DNA of 45,231 nt, taken from assembly GCA_023667395.1 (NCBI GenBank), contig JAMPAC010000004.1, positions 76,432-121,662 on the forward strand. The letters are read 5' to 3'. Below, one piece after another: positions 9,057-18,200 of this stretch. The first letter of the stretch is position 1; the number at the start of each line of letters is the position of its first letter. The position numbers were made by a program, and so were the translations under genes. This DNA comes from Blautia sp. (GTDB lineage Bacteria > Bacillota > Clostridia > Lachnospirales > Lachnospiraceae). The notes under the pieces are model-generated. The model was not told the origin of the DNA. It was given only the letters and a program-made list of their open reading frames with translations, and did not search any database.

Positions 9057-10228
9057 TACAATAATCTCCCTTCAAATGCCTGTTTTAAAATACTTCGTCT
9101 CATGGCTTCCGCCTGCTGCAATGCGGTATCTACTGTCTGCTCGATGCGGTCACAGACAGACAGCCTGCTCTCAATCCGCGCAACCGTATTCATTGCAACC
9201 ACATCGCTTACAACAGGCACTGCGGTATCCCTGATATCATCAAGTCCGAGACCTAATTTGCCTCCACCACGCTTGTTTCGCAATAAATCTTTCTGTCCCC
9301 ATTCACTTTTAAGATACCATGCCATATATGTACCCTGATTTGTGTTCTTAAAGCGAATCATTGCAATATGTTGATTGATATATGCTTCTCCTACGGAATT
9401 CGGAACAAGCGCAATGCTCCCCAAATCTGCCGTGATTGAAACAAGCACATCATTTTTCATCAGTAAACTGCGTTTCCCCTCTGCAGTATATGGCAAATCC
9501 ACATATTGTATATTATCGTTTTTTAAACAGATCCTATCTCTTGTTAAATCTGTGATTCTAATGAAACGCGCTCCATGATCCGAATAGTATTTAGCCCATC
9601 CACGAGAACCACTGGTCACCAACAATGCCAATTCACGAATAGGACGTTTTTCTTCAATTTCTTCAAACGCTTCTTTCAGCACCGCCTGGCGGTATACTGT
9701 CAGTTGTACTTTTGTGACTTTCAGTGTTTCAACACTCTTGTCCAGTTTGGAAAACAATTCTTTAATGCGTTTAACAATGTTCTTCTGTTCCTCTGGTGAA
9801 GGACAGGGAACGGGAATTTTTTTCATAGCTGCCTGTGTCAGCTTTAATCGTGTCGTCCCCGAGACAAAGTCCTTGTAACTAAATACATTCAAATAATAAC
9901 AAAGAAATCTACTATTTATTTTTGCTCTCAATATATGAGCATGATTATTTACCCAACTTCTTCCCGAAATCAAATATGCTTTTTTTGCGAGAGCATCTAA
10001 AAATGGTGCTCCGTCCTCTCCCAACAAAACATACTCACCATCAATTATATATTCATCTATATATCCAACCTGTCCTGTCGCTCCATAGTATGGATATAAT
10101 TCTTCCCGCTTTTTCCCTTCAAGTCGTTTAGCTCGTTCTTTACCATTAACAGGTTTACGCTGATTATCACAAATTTCAGCAACATCTTCCAATGTTGCAA
10201 TAGGCCAGACGCTACTTTCAATCTTCAT
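9056..10228 (-). CDS. hsdS: Type I restriction-modification specificity subunit HsdS
   Basis: Target-recognition subunit that tells the HsdM/HsdR complex which bipartite sequence to methylate or cut. Two target-recognition domains are seen (about residues 1-155 and 205-345), each followed by a conserved helical spacer (PSPEEQKNIVKRIKELFSKL; the second around NTVARIESRLSVCDRI). The tail IEQTVDTALQQAEAMRRSIL and KQAFEGRLL is the classic HsdS C-terminus. I chose the ATG at 10228 (MKIESSVWP) because it starts 16 nt after the remains of a small upstream gene; its ribosome site is weak (GAGAAAG, far upstream). A longer frame to 10321 has no family similarity. At 390 aa the gene is complete. Confidence 0.93.
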   Translation of the reverse strand: MKIESSVWPIATLEDVAEICDNQRKPVNGKERAKRLEGKKREELYPYYGATGQVGYIDEYIIDGEYVLLGEDGAPFLDALAKKAYLISGRSWVNNHAHILRAKINSRFLCYYLNVFSYKDFVSGTTRLKLTQAAMKKIPVPCPSPEEQKNIVKRIKELFSKLDKSVETLKVTKVQLTVYRQAVLKEAFEEIEEKRPIRELALLVTSGSRGWAKYYSDHGARFIRITDLTRDRICLKNDNIQYVDLPYTAEGKRSLLMKNDVLVSITADLGSIALVPNSVGEAYINQHIAMIRFKNTNQGTYMAWYLKSEWGQKDLLRNKRGGGKLGLGLDDIRDTAVPVVSDVVAMNTVARIESRLSVCDRIEQTVDTALQQAEAMRRSILKQAFEGRLL

Positions 10229-10244
10229 GTATGTATACACTTTC

Positions 10245-10453
10245 TCAATCTTGTTTTGTTGCCTCTTTCCCAAAATCAACCATCCTCTTATAATATTCCT
10301 TCTGTTCCTCCGTTCACCCATTCCGATGTACCGCCATCGTTTTCAGTGCCTCAAACGCAGCGTCACGTTCCTCGCCGGAAACCGTGATCTTTCTGTCCCC
10401 ATTGCCATTGCAAATACCTTGGCAAGACCGATAAACTGACTAAATTCGTCCAT
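10245..10453 (-). pseudogene. Decayed small gene (about 70 codons) between hsdR and hsdS
   Basis: It starts with ATG at 10453, seven nucleotides after an AGGAGG directly behind the hsdR stop. The first frame (MDEFSQFIGLAKVFAMAMG) closes at 10343. Protein-like coding continues in another frame (KITVSGEERDAAFEALKTM) to a TGA at 10314, and beyond that TGA in the same frame (EEQKEYYKRMVDFGKEATK) to 10245. One frameshift plus one in-frame stop would explain the layout. The 36-residue first frame could still be made. No family was recognised; it looks like a former hsd-linked small protein. Confidence 0.55.
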
Positions 10454-10464
10454 ATCTTTCCTCC

Positions 10465-13206
10465 TTACGCCACCAATTCCACATTCATCTCATCCAAAAT
10501 TTCCTCATACCCCTCGCCAAACACCTCGTAGAACCGCCCAAGCCCGCCCTTATGGTCAAAGGGGCTTAACAGGTCATCCTTTTCAATACTGAGGGATGCC
10601 GCAATATGGTCTTTTACCAGACGCAGCCATTCCATCTGCTCCCCGGTAAAGTGTACCGCACCGGCATTCCGCCGGAGCGTCCATTGCATGAAGTTATAAT
10701 TTACCCGCTCCGCAAAGGGCTGCAGATGGTCTGCATACCCCATCTCAAAGCGGATCAGGGAAATCAGGTCTGTCAGCTGTGCCAGCGTGCCGCGTTTTAC
10801 CTTATCAGGACGCTTCACGGCATAACAATCCCATAACCGCTCCACGGTAACTCCCTTTGCTTTCAGCTTTTCATACAGTTCTTTCAGTCTGCCGATGGCC
10901 ATAGGACGGTTTTTATAGCTTTCATGATAAATGATCCTGAGAGTGATGATCTCGTCCCTGTTTTCTTCGATAAAGTCATGAAAAGTCTGTATGACGCGCT
11001 GCGCGTTCTCCTCCTGCTGGCTGTCATATCCGGCGAAAAGAACCTGGTCCAGATTTACATTATCCATGATCTGTTCATGACTGCGGCGCACATTTTCAAT
11101 ATATTCCCGCACCTCTGGTTGGCAAAACGGCTTTACCGCTTCTTCCGCCATTTTCCGGGATACATCCTGCAGCTGCTCCTGCGTCGGTTCATCCGTCTGA
11201 TATATTTGCCGTGCCTTATCACGGATCTCATCCTCATCGAAAGCGTCCAGCAGCCTTTCAGCCAGCTTCCCTGCAGACACGCCCGCTTTTTCTTCAAATT
11301 TCTTTCGTTCCGCCTGGTTCATCTGCGCATTTAACCGTATCAGACGATTGGCAAGGGACGTCAGCGTATCCTCGTCCCTGGCTCCCAGCGCGACTTTCAG
11401 CATCAGTTCTTTCATACTGACACCCGGTCTACGCTCCAGCGTTCGCGTCTCTGTTTTCTTTGATTTTGTCACTCCCACTGCGTCCACAATGACAAAATGG
11501 TCTTTATTTCCACTGGCGGATGGGGTCACCTTTTTCAGGTCCTCCACATCCAGCGTTCGCGTTCCGCGGCCTTTCATCTGTTCAAAATAATTTTTGCTTC
11601 TCACATCCCTCATGAAGATCAGGCACTCGATCGGTTTCACATCCGTCCCCGTGGCGATCATATCTACCGTGACCGCAATCCTTGGGTTATAGCCATTCCG
11701 AAAGGAACTTAATACATTTTCCGGATTTTCTGCGGCATAGGTCACTTTCTGGCAAAATGCATTTCCCATTCCGAATTCTTCCCGCACGATCTGGATAATA
11801 TCGTCCGCATGGCTGTCCGTTTTGGCAAAAATCAGGGTCTTGGGCACTTCCTCCCGATGCGGAAACAGCGTCATGTGCAGATTTTCCTTAAAAGTGCGGA
11901 TCACGGTACGGATCTGGCTGGGATTGACAATATCACGGTCCAGCTGACCCGGCTGGTAGTCTATGTCTTCGTCCAGCTGCGCCCAGCGCCTTGCCCTGGA
12001 CAACCGGTTGCGGTACTCCACCAGCTGACGCATCAGATACGCGCCATTCCTGGTGATCTGTGTCTCTATCAGGAAAATGTCCTCTCCCACATTGACCCCG
12101 TCAACCATGGCCTGTTCCCTGGTATACTCACTGACAACATTCTGATCAAAAAACGCCAGTGTACGCTTGTCCGGAGTGGCTGTCAGCCCGATCAGAAAGG
12201 CGTCAAAATACTCCAGCACCTGTTTCCAGACATTATAGATCGACCGATGGCATTCATCCACAATAATACAGTCAAAAAATTCCGGCGGATATTTTCTGTT
12301 ATAGACTACCTCTTTGGGCGGTTTCCCCGACTCTGATTCGCGATGTTCCGCAGACTCCATCTCTTCTTCTGTTTTTTCATCCAGTTCTTCTCCCCGGAGA
12401 ATCGAGTACATCCTCTGAATCGTACTGATGCAGATCTGTACATCATCGGGGATATAAGGACTTTTCAATCGTCTTACCCCATATATCCGGGAAAACGGCC
12501 TTGGATCCTCATTGGGAATATACGCCATAAACTCCCTCTCGGCCTGTTCCCCGAGAGTTTTGGTATCTACCAGGAACAGGATCCGATTCATCTTTCCGTA
12601 TCTTAGCATTCGATAAGCGGCCGTTATCGCTGTAAAGGTCTTGCCCGCGCCTGTTGCCATCTGTATCAGGGCTTTCGGTCGATTTTCAGCCAAAGAATGG
12701 TCCAGGTTCCTGATTGCCGTGACCTGGCATTTACGGAAGCCTGTTTCATCCAACGGCGGAAAATGTTTCATATGATTACGGATCGTATCCGATACTGATA
12801 ACTTTTTTTGCAATGTCTGTGGCTGGTGAAAACTGAATACATTTCGTGAACGATAATTGATATCGTCATAATCGGTAAATCTTACCAACTCACCTGTAGC
12901 TTCATAGGCAAAACGAATCCGGTACTCATAGTCGATCCATTGAAAAGTACTGTTCGCATAACGGGCAGACTGTGTTTCCACGGTTGTGATGTTTTCTCCG
13001 GCATCGCCTTTCTTAGCCTCAACTACGCCGACGGGCCTGCCCTCTATAAACAGTGCATAATCAACCGGGCCGGTACTTGTGGGAAACTCCCGCACCGCTA
13101 CGCCAGGAGACGCCATGGGATTCAACTGTCCTGCATCCTGAACGATCCAGCCGGATTCTTCTAATTTTCGGTCGATTATTTCTCTCGCTTTTTGTTCCGG
13201 GCCCAT
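10465..13206 (-). CDS. hsdR: Type I restriction enzyme, DNA translocase/endonuclease subunit HsdR
   Basis: Restriction subunit that translocates and cuts unmodified DNA using ATP. The PD-(D/E)XK nuclease is visible at D49, E63 and K65 (VVEAKKGD). Superfamily 2 helicase motifs follow: ATGAGKTFTA near residue 185, DECHRSIYNVW near 317, GLTATPDKRT, and QMKGRGTR late in the second RecA fold. A C-terminal helical region for complex assembly completes the 913 aa. I chose the ATG at 13206 (MGPEQKAREI), which has GGAGG at 7-nt spacing; the frame opens 8 codons earlier. It is the first gene of the minus-strand cluster and is divergent from the toxin-antitoxin pair at 13439. All catalytic residues are intact. 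Confidence 0.97.
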   Translation of the reverse strand: MGPEQKAREIIDRKLEESGWIVQDAGQLNPMASPGVAVREFPTSTGPVDYALFIEGRPVGVVEAKKGDAGENITTVETQSARYANSTFQWIDYEYRIRFAYEATGELVRFTDYDDINYRSRNVFSFHQPQTLQKKLSVSDTIRNHMKHFPPLDETGFRKCQVTAIRNLDHSLAENRPKALIQMATGAGKTFTAITAAYRMLRYGKMNRILFLVDTKTLGEQAEREFMAYIPNEDPRPFSRIYGVRRLKSPYIPDDVQICISTIQRMYSILRGEELDEKTEEEMESAEHRESESGKPPKEVVYNRKYPPEFFDCIIVDECHRSIYNVWKQVLEYFDAFLIGLTATPDKRTLAFFDQNVVSEYTREQAMVDGVNVGEDIFLIETQITRNGAYLMRQLVEYRNRLSRARRWAQLDEDIDYQPGQLDRDIVNPSQIRTVIRTFKENLHMTLFPHREEVPKTLIFAKTDSHADDIIQIVREEFGMGNAFCQKVTYAAENPENVLSSFRNGYNPRIAVTVDMIATGTDVKPIECLIFMRDVRSKNYFEQMKGRGTRTLDVEDLKKVTPSASGNKDHFVIVDAVGVTKSKKTETRTLERRPGVSMKELMLKVALGARDEDTLTSLANRLIRLNAQMNQAERKKFEEKAGVSAGKLAERLLDAFDEDEIRDKARQIYQTDEPTQEQLQDVSRKMAEEAVKPFCQPEVREYIENVRRSHEQIMDNVNLDQVLFAGYDSQQEENAQRVIQTFHDFIEENRDEIITLRIIYHESYKNRPMAIGRLKELYEKLKAKGVTVERLWDCYAVKRPDKVKRGTLAQLTDLISLIRFEMGYADHLQPFAERVNYNFMQWTLRRNAGAVHFTGEQMEWLRLVKDHIAASLSIEKDDLLSPFDHKGGLGRFYEVFGEGYEEILDEMNVELVA

Positions 13207-13387
13207 GACGCTGCCTCCTCGATTTCCCAAATATATCCCATTGCCGGATACCCCTGCTGCCTGTATATTCGCCTGTGGTTAAATACGTTTATAGCGTATC
13301 ACAAATTGAAAGATTAATCAATCTGACTGTCTCGGGTAAATAACAGTTTCAATTTATATAAAATTGCACCTTTTGAGTTCATATCTA

Positions 13388-13415
13388 TTGTATCTTTCCG
13401 TCTTTTGAGTATAAT
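13388..13415 (+). promoter_or_regulatory. Promoter of the RelB/PIN toxin-antitoxin pair
   Basis: TTGTAT (13388-13393), a 16-nt spacer and a perfect TATAAT (13410-13415) lie 23 nt before the antitoxin start. CTTTTGAGT occurs twice (13370-13378 and 13402-13410), one copy abutting the -10, so it could be an autoregulatory operator. Confidence 0.6.
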
Positions 13416-13438
13416 AAATAGTGAGAGGAGGTATCATT

Positions 13439-13732
13439 ATGGCACAGGCAACCTTTAGTATCCGAATGGATGAGTCCTTGAAGCGGCAATTTGATGCCCT
13501 TTGTGCGGACTTCGGAATGAATGCTACCACCGCATTCAATATATTCGCGCGGGCTGTAGTTCGGGAAAAGAAAATCCCGTTTGAAATCCATGCTTCTGAT
13601 GAAATTACCAGAGCCTCCGGCATGCAGGCGTTCCTTGCGCTACGGGATGAGGCAAAGAAAAATGGTATTCAAGATCTGACCTTAGATGAAATCAATGAAG
13701 AAATCCGACAAGCACGGTACGGAGGTGAATAA
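13439..13732 (+). CDS. RelB/DinJ-family antitoxin
   Basis: Antitoxin of a type II module; it binds DNA through a ribbon-helix-helix N-terminus and neutralises the adjacent toxin with its C-terminus. The N-terminal TFSIRMDESLKRQFDALC and GMNATTAFNIFARAVV are characteristic of RelB/DinJ proteins. The ATG at 13439 has GGAGG at 7-nt spacing; the ATG at 13421 does not. The C-terminus is charged and probably disordered when free. The stop codon is immediately followed by the toxin ATG, so the pair is coupled. The gene is divergent from hsdR. Confidence 0.92.
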   Translation: MAQATFSIRMDESLKRQFDALCADFGMNATTAFNIFARAVVREKKIPFEIHASDEITRASGMQAFLALRDEAKKNGIQDLTLDEINEEIRQARYGGE

Positions 13733-14149
13733 ATGACCTGTTATGCAGTAATCGACACGAATGTCCTGGTCTCTGCATTGCTTTCAAGCCATAATGATAC
13801 GGCTACTGTTCTTGTTGTCGGAAAACTATTTTCCGGTGAGGTCATCCCACTCTTCAATAATGCTATTCTGAAAGAGTATTATGAAGTGCTGCAACGTACA
13901 AAATTCCACTTTTCAAAAAAAGTTGTCAGCATACTTCTTCAGACCATTGAAAAGTATGGTGAACGAGTTGTTCCCTCGTCCACCGGAGAGTTACTGCCGG
14001 ACATGAAAGACTTACCATTTTATGAAGTTGTCCTCGAAAAACAGACAGATAATGTATATCCGGTTACCGGAAACATGAAACACTTTCCACTGAAACCATT
14101 CATTGTCACGGCAAAAGAGTTTCTGGACATTCTAAACACAGCTAAATAG
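13733..14149 (+). CDS. PIN-domain toxin
   Basis: Putative endoribonuclease toxin of the PIN family that pairs with the antitoxin before it. D8 (VIDTNVLVSALLS), E48 (ILKEYYEVLQR) and D90/D93 give the acidic metal-binding cluster. The fourth position is VTGNMKHFP, with asparagine at 114 where many PIN proteins have aspartate. This variant is common in the PIN subfamily of toxin components, so I do not take it as loss of function. Its ribosome site, GGAGGTG, lies inside the antitoxin's last codons, giving zero intergenic spacing. The length of 138 aa is normal. Confidence 0.9.
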   Translation: MTCYAVIDTNVLVSALLSSHNDTATVLVVGKLFSGEVIPLFNNAILKEYYEVLQRTKFHFSKKVVSILLQTIEKYGERVVPSSTGELLPDMKDLPFYEVVLEKQTDNVYPVTGNMKHFPLKPFIVTAKEFLDILNTAK

Positions 14150-14200
14150 AACGCATCCAAACACTCATCAATCACAGACTGATCAAAAGGAGGATACCCC

Positions 14201-15163
14201 ATGAATCCCGATCCCATAAAACACAACCTCTCAAGAATAGGCTTGGGAACGCATCTTGGTTCTTTCTCAGACGAGGATTCCAGGCAGTATACAGAAGCCA
14301 TCTCGTTCGCGGTAAAGAACGGAATCACCTCCATCGACACCGCCATCAATTACAGGGGCATGCGTTCGGAAAAGGATGTGGGCAATAGCATAAATGCCCT
14401 GATTTCATCCGGTGAAATCAGGCGGGAAAACGTTTTCATTTCATCAAAGGCCGGGCTCCTGTTCGGGGATATCACGAGGGGATTAAACCCTGCGAAATAT
14501 CTGCATGAAATCCTGGAGCCTACAGGCATCCATTCCAGTGATTTCAGCGAATTTGAGGGTCTGTATCAGACGCTGAATCCCGGTTTTTACGAAATCGCTT
14601 TGCAGACAAGCCTCCAGAATCTGGGGATCAACACTATTGACGTCCATTACATCCATATTCCCGAAATTACCCGCGCCAAATTATCGGAAGACGACTTTTA
14701 CCGGCAAATGGCGGATCTTTTCACATGGTACGAAAGCAAAGTAGCAGAAAGAAAAATCAGATTTTACGGGCTGGCGTTTGAAATGCTCTGCATGGAACCG
14801 GAAGAAGAAAAATGGTACGTCAATATAGAAAGGCTAGACCGAATCGCGCGGGAGATCAGCCATGAAAACAGCCATTTCAAGTACCTGCAGGTCCCTTACA
14901 ACATGAAATATCCCTTTGCCGCCACGGTGCAGAACCAGCCTTATAAGGGAGAAAACTTTTCCCTGATCGAGGCGGCGCACAAAATGGGGCTGAAAGTAAT
15001 TGGCAGTATGCCCCTAAACTGCGGAGAGGGCCTGAAGGAATCCTCCCTGGCGGAAATGATCTCATTTGCGCTGAACGGCGTGGACGCGATCAATGTGGGC
15101 AGTAAAAATGCAGATCATATCCGGGAGATATTGGATGTATATGCTCCGCATTCCACGTCCTGA
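14201..15163 (+). CDS. Aldo/keto reductase
   Basis: NADPH-dependent oxidoreductase with a TIM-barrel fold that reduces aldehydes or ketones; the substrate is unknown. The catalytic tetrad is visible: D46 and Y51 (SIDTAINYRG), K83 (ISSKAG) and H152 (VHYIHIPE). The cofactor end is represented by NVGSKNADHIREIL. AGGAGG stands 7 nt before the ATG. At 320 aa the length is normal. It follows the toxin gene by 51 bp on the same strand and converges on addB. Nothing ties it to defence, so it may be a passenger of the inserted block. Confidence 0.9.
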   Translation: MNPDPIKHNLSRIGLGTHLGSFSDEDSRQYTEAISFAVKNGITSIDTAINYRGMRSEKDVGNSINALISSGEIRRENVFISSKAGLLFGDITRGLNPAKYLHEILEPTGIHSSDFSEFEGLYQTLNPGFYEIALQTSLQNLGINTIDVHYIHIPEITRAKLSEDDFYRQMADLFTWYESKVAERKIRFYGLAFEMLCMEPEEEKWYVNIERLDRIAREISHENSHFKYLQVPYNMKYPFAATVQNQPYKGENFSLIEAAHKMGLKVIGSMPLNCGEGLKESSLAEMISFALNGVDAINVGSKNADHIREILDVYAPHSTS

Positions 15164-15174
15164 TGTCATAAACA

Positions 15175-15246
15175 GGCTCCCTGTCCTCCCATGAAATGAA
15201 GATTCCATTCCTTTGTCCATCCATGATCCGGTTTGGACAGGGCGCC
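15175..15246. terminator. Possible hairpin between convergent aldo/keto reductase and addB
   Basis: Arms at 15175-15186 and 15235-15246 pair over 12 bp with one G-U pair and enclose a 48-nt loop. The long loop and lack of a clear T-run make this weak as a terminator. It lies where a bidirectional terminator would be expected. Confidence 0.35.
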
Positions 15247-15262
15247 TATCTGTTTGTAAATC

Positions 15263-18200
15263 CTATGCTTTCTCATCAATGCCTTCCGTTTCTTCCGCCA
15301 TCCTCATAAAAACCTCCGCCCAGTTCAGGTCTTCCAGCTTCCGCTTGCTGCATCCAGGCATGCTGCTCTCGAATCCGCAGACTTTCCGGTAAGCGCAGTA
15401 GGTACAGGCCTCCTCCGCTCCCCGCTCATAGGGATTTAAAGAAATCTTCCCCTGCAGGATCTCCCTGCCGATCTCCGCGATCTTCCTGCTCACATAGTCG
15501 GAGACCAGCTTCAGTTCCACATCGCTCATCACGGAAGACCTGGCGGAAAAGCTGCCGTCCTTTTTCCTCTCCACCGGGATCACATCCGATTTCTCCACCA
15601 TGTATTTGTCCAGCCGCTCTATGATGTCCGGGGAAGCGTTCACAACCCCGTTCATGCGAAGCTGCTTTGTCAGCTGTTCCTCCAGTTCTTCCGGCGTCAA
15701 TTCCACCGGCGTCTCCACGGAAGGATCCTCAATATGATAGTACAGCAACGCCGCCGGAACCGCCTCCTTGCCGGGATGTTTCTTCCCCTCCAGTTCCAGC
15801 GCCGTATTCATGTAAACCACCAATTGCAGCTGCAGCCCATAGTACAACGCCGCCAGGTCAAACCGCGTATTCCCGGATTTATAATCAATCACTTTGACGT
15901 AAACATATTCCTCATCCTCCGACACATCGATGCGGTCGATGCGCCCCTGCAGATGCATCCGCTCCTGCTCGGAGAGCGCGATATTCACGCTGTCCAAATG
16001 ATCCGCGTACTGGAAAGAAAGTTCGTAGGCGTCCGGTGCAAAGCTGCCTTTTTTCAGCTGTTTCTGCAGCGTCAGCACCGTCCGGGTCAGGATCCGTCCC
16101 ATGCGGGTGATGGCGTATTCATTCCGGGCGCTGCTGTAGAGCACCGTGTCCCCATAGGTGGCGGCATAGGCTTCCAGCGCCTCCCGCACTGTCCGGGCGC
16201 CGAATTCCTCCGGAAAATCGAACCAGGTATAACCATTCTCCGCCAATTTTGCGGCAAAGGTCTCCAGAACCGCATGATACACATTTCCCATGTCCACATT
16301 TTCAAAAGAAAACTCCTGCCGCTCCTTTAAGGTAAGTCCATACTGCAAAAAATGGCGGTACGCACAGGCGGCATAGGTCTCCAGGCGGGTAACGCTGTTT
16401 TCCAGGTATTTTCCGTAAAGCGCCCTTGCCACCGCCGCCGACAGTCCCGTATCCTGATACCGCCGGAACGCGGCGTCCGTCAATGCGCTCCTTTTCCCCG
16501 CCAGCTTTTCCTCCCCGTAAACACGGTACAGGGTGAAAAACTCCTGGGTTTTTTCCCGGGACAATGTTCCCGACACATACTCCCGCAGCCCCTCCGCCAG
16601 GTAGCCCGCTCCCTCCGCCGGGGTGACGATCTGCTCCAGCATGGGGCGAAGCTGGGGATATTCCGTGGGAATCCCCGGGAACAGCTTTTTCACCGTGTCG
16701 ATGAGATAGGCGGGGCGCAGGGATTTACCGGAACTGTTGACCTTGGACCAGGACAGGAAAAGCCGCTCGGAGGGCTTGGTCATATTCAGGTACAGATAGA
16801 GCCGCTGGATATACATCTGCTGCCTGGGGCTGGGAGCCAGTTCCAATTCCGACTCCCGCAGAAACTCCCTGTCCATATCGGAAATGATCCCGCCCCTGGA
16901 GGCATTCTTGGGAATATTGCCGTCATTGACCCCCAGGAAAAACAGCGCCTTTACCTGCTTTAAGCGGGTGCGTTCCATATCCCCCGCTACCACCCTGTCC
17001 ACGTTCTGGGGGATGGTGCCCACCTGGATCTCGCCGAAGCCTGCCTCCAGGATCTCCCTAAACTCCGCCAGGGGGATGGTCTCCTCCCCCAGCAGTTCGT
17101 AGATCTGATCCAGCAGTTCCATGACCAGCCGATAGATCTGGGCATATTCCCGTGCCCTTGAGGGCTGCCCCTGTTCCTCAAACTGCCGCTCATAGGCGAC
17201 CAGCTTATTCTGCACCTCATTCCGCACCAGGAAATCGTAAAGCCCGTCAATATAATCCCTGACCCTGCCCTCCTTTTTCCTCACAAGGGGGGAAAGCTGT
17301 TCCATCATCTGTTCCCGCAGATGGTTGATGCGCGCCAGGGCTTCCTCGTCCTGTTCCATCTTTTCCGTCTTACGGGTAAAAAGGCGGCTGTAACTGCGGT
17401 ATCCCCGGAGACCCGTGCGGATCGCATAATTTTCCAGTTCGTCGATTTCCGCCCGCTCCAGGTCGGCCATTCCGCTCCTCAGATAATGGAACACCGCTTC
17501 ATAGGTAAAATCTTTTTCAAACAGTTCCAGCGCGCTCTTGATGTACTCGATCATGGGATTTAGCGCGATCCCCCTGGTGCGGTCGATAAAGCAGGGAATC
17601 TCCATCTGGGCAAACTCCGTCTCCACATAGGGGGCGTAACCCTCCAGATCCCCCATGATCACCGCGATATCCCGGTAGGCAAGCCCCTGCTCCCTGATCA
17701 GTTCCTTGATCTTCAACCCGGTCTGGTGCACCTCATCCCTGGGCGTGGTGGTCTCAAAAAGGCTGATCTCCGACTGCTGCCCCTGGTAAACCTGAAAAGG
17801 ATAGCGGAATAGATTTTTTTCCAGATGCCCCAGCGCGGGAGACGTTTCAAAACGGTAATGGGTTCCGATAAACACGTCTTTCTCCCTGGGCACGCCCGCC
17901 TCCTTTGCCAGTCTGTCCAGATCCGCCACCGTCTTTTTGCTCAGATAAAACAGCTTCTGTTCCCCATCCTTTACATAGGGGTCCTCTCCCTGTCCCAGGG
18001 TGACGGTCAGGATCACCTCGCCGCAGACCTGCATCAGTTCCTGGATCAGCTGGTTCTGGATCGGCGTAAAACCGGTGAATCCGTCAAACACCACCACGCT
18101 TTCAGGCAGCAGCTTTGATTTATGCAGGGAGCGGCGCAGTACGTCCAGGGTCTCCTCGGTGGTGATGAAATTGCCCTCGATATACTCCATAAAGCCCTTA

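Noticed and set aside
13354-13623. Minus-strand open frame of 89 codons
   Set aside because: It is antisense to the RelB-like antitoxin and its promoter, with no ribosome site.
5139-15263. Integrative element or prophage as the source of the defence block
   Set aside because: No integrase, recombinase, tRNA or attachment repeats were found, so no mobile element is called.
15734-16330. Plus-strand open frame of 198 codons
   Set aside because: It is a shadow of addB's nuclease domain.
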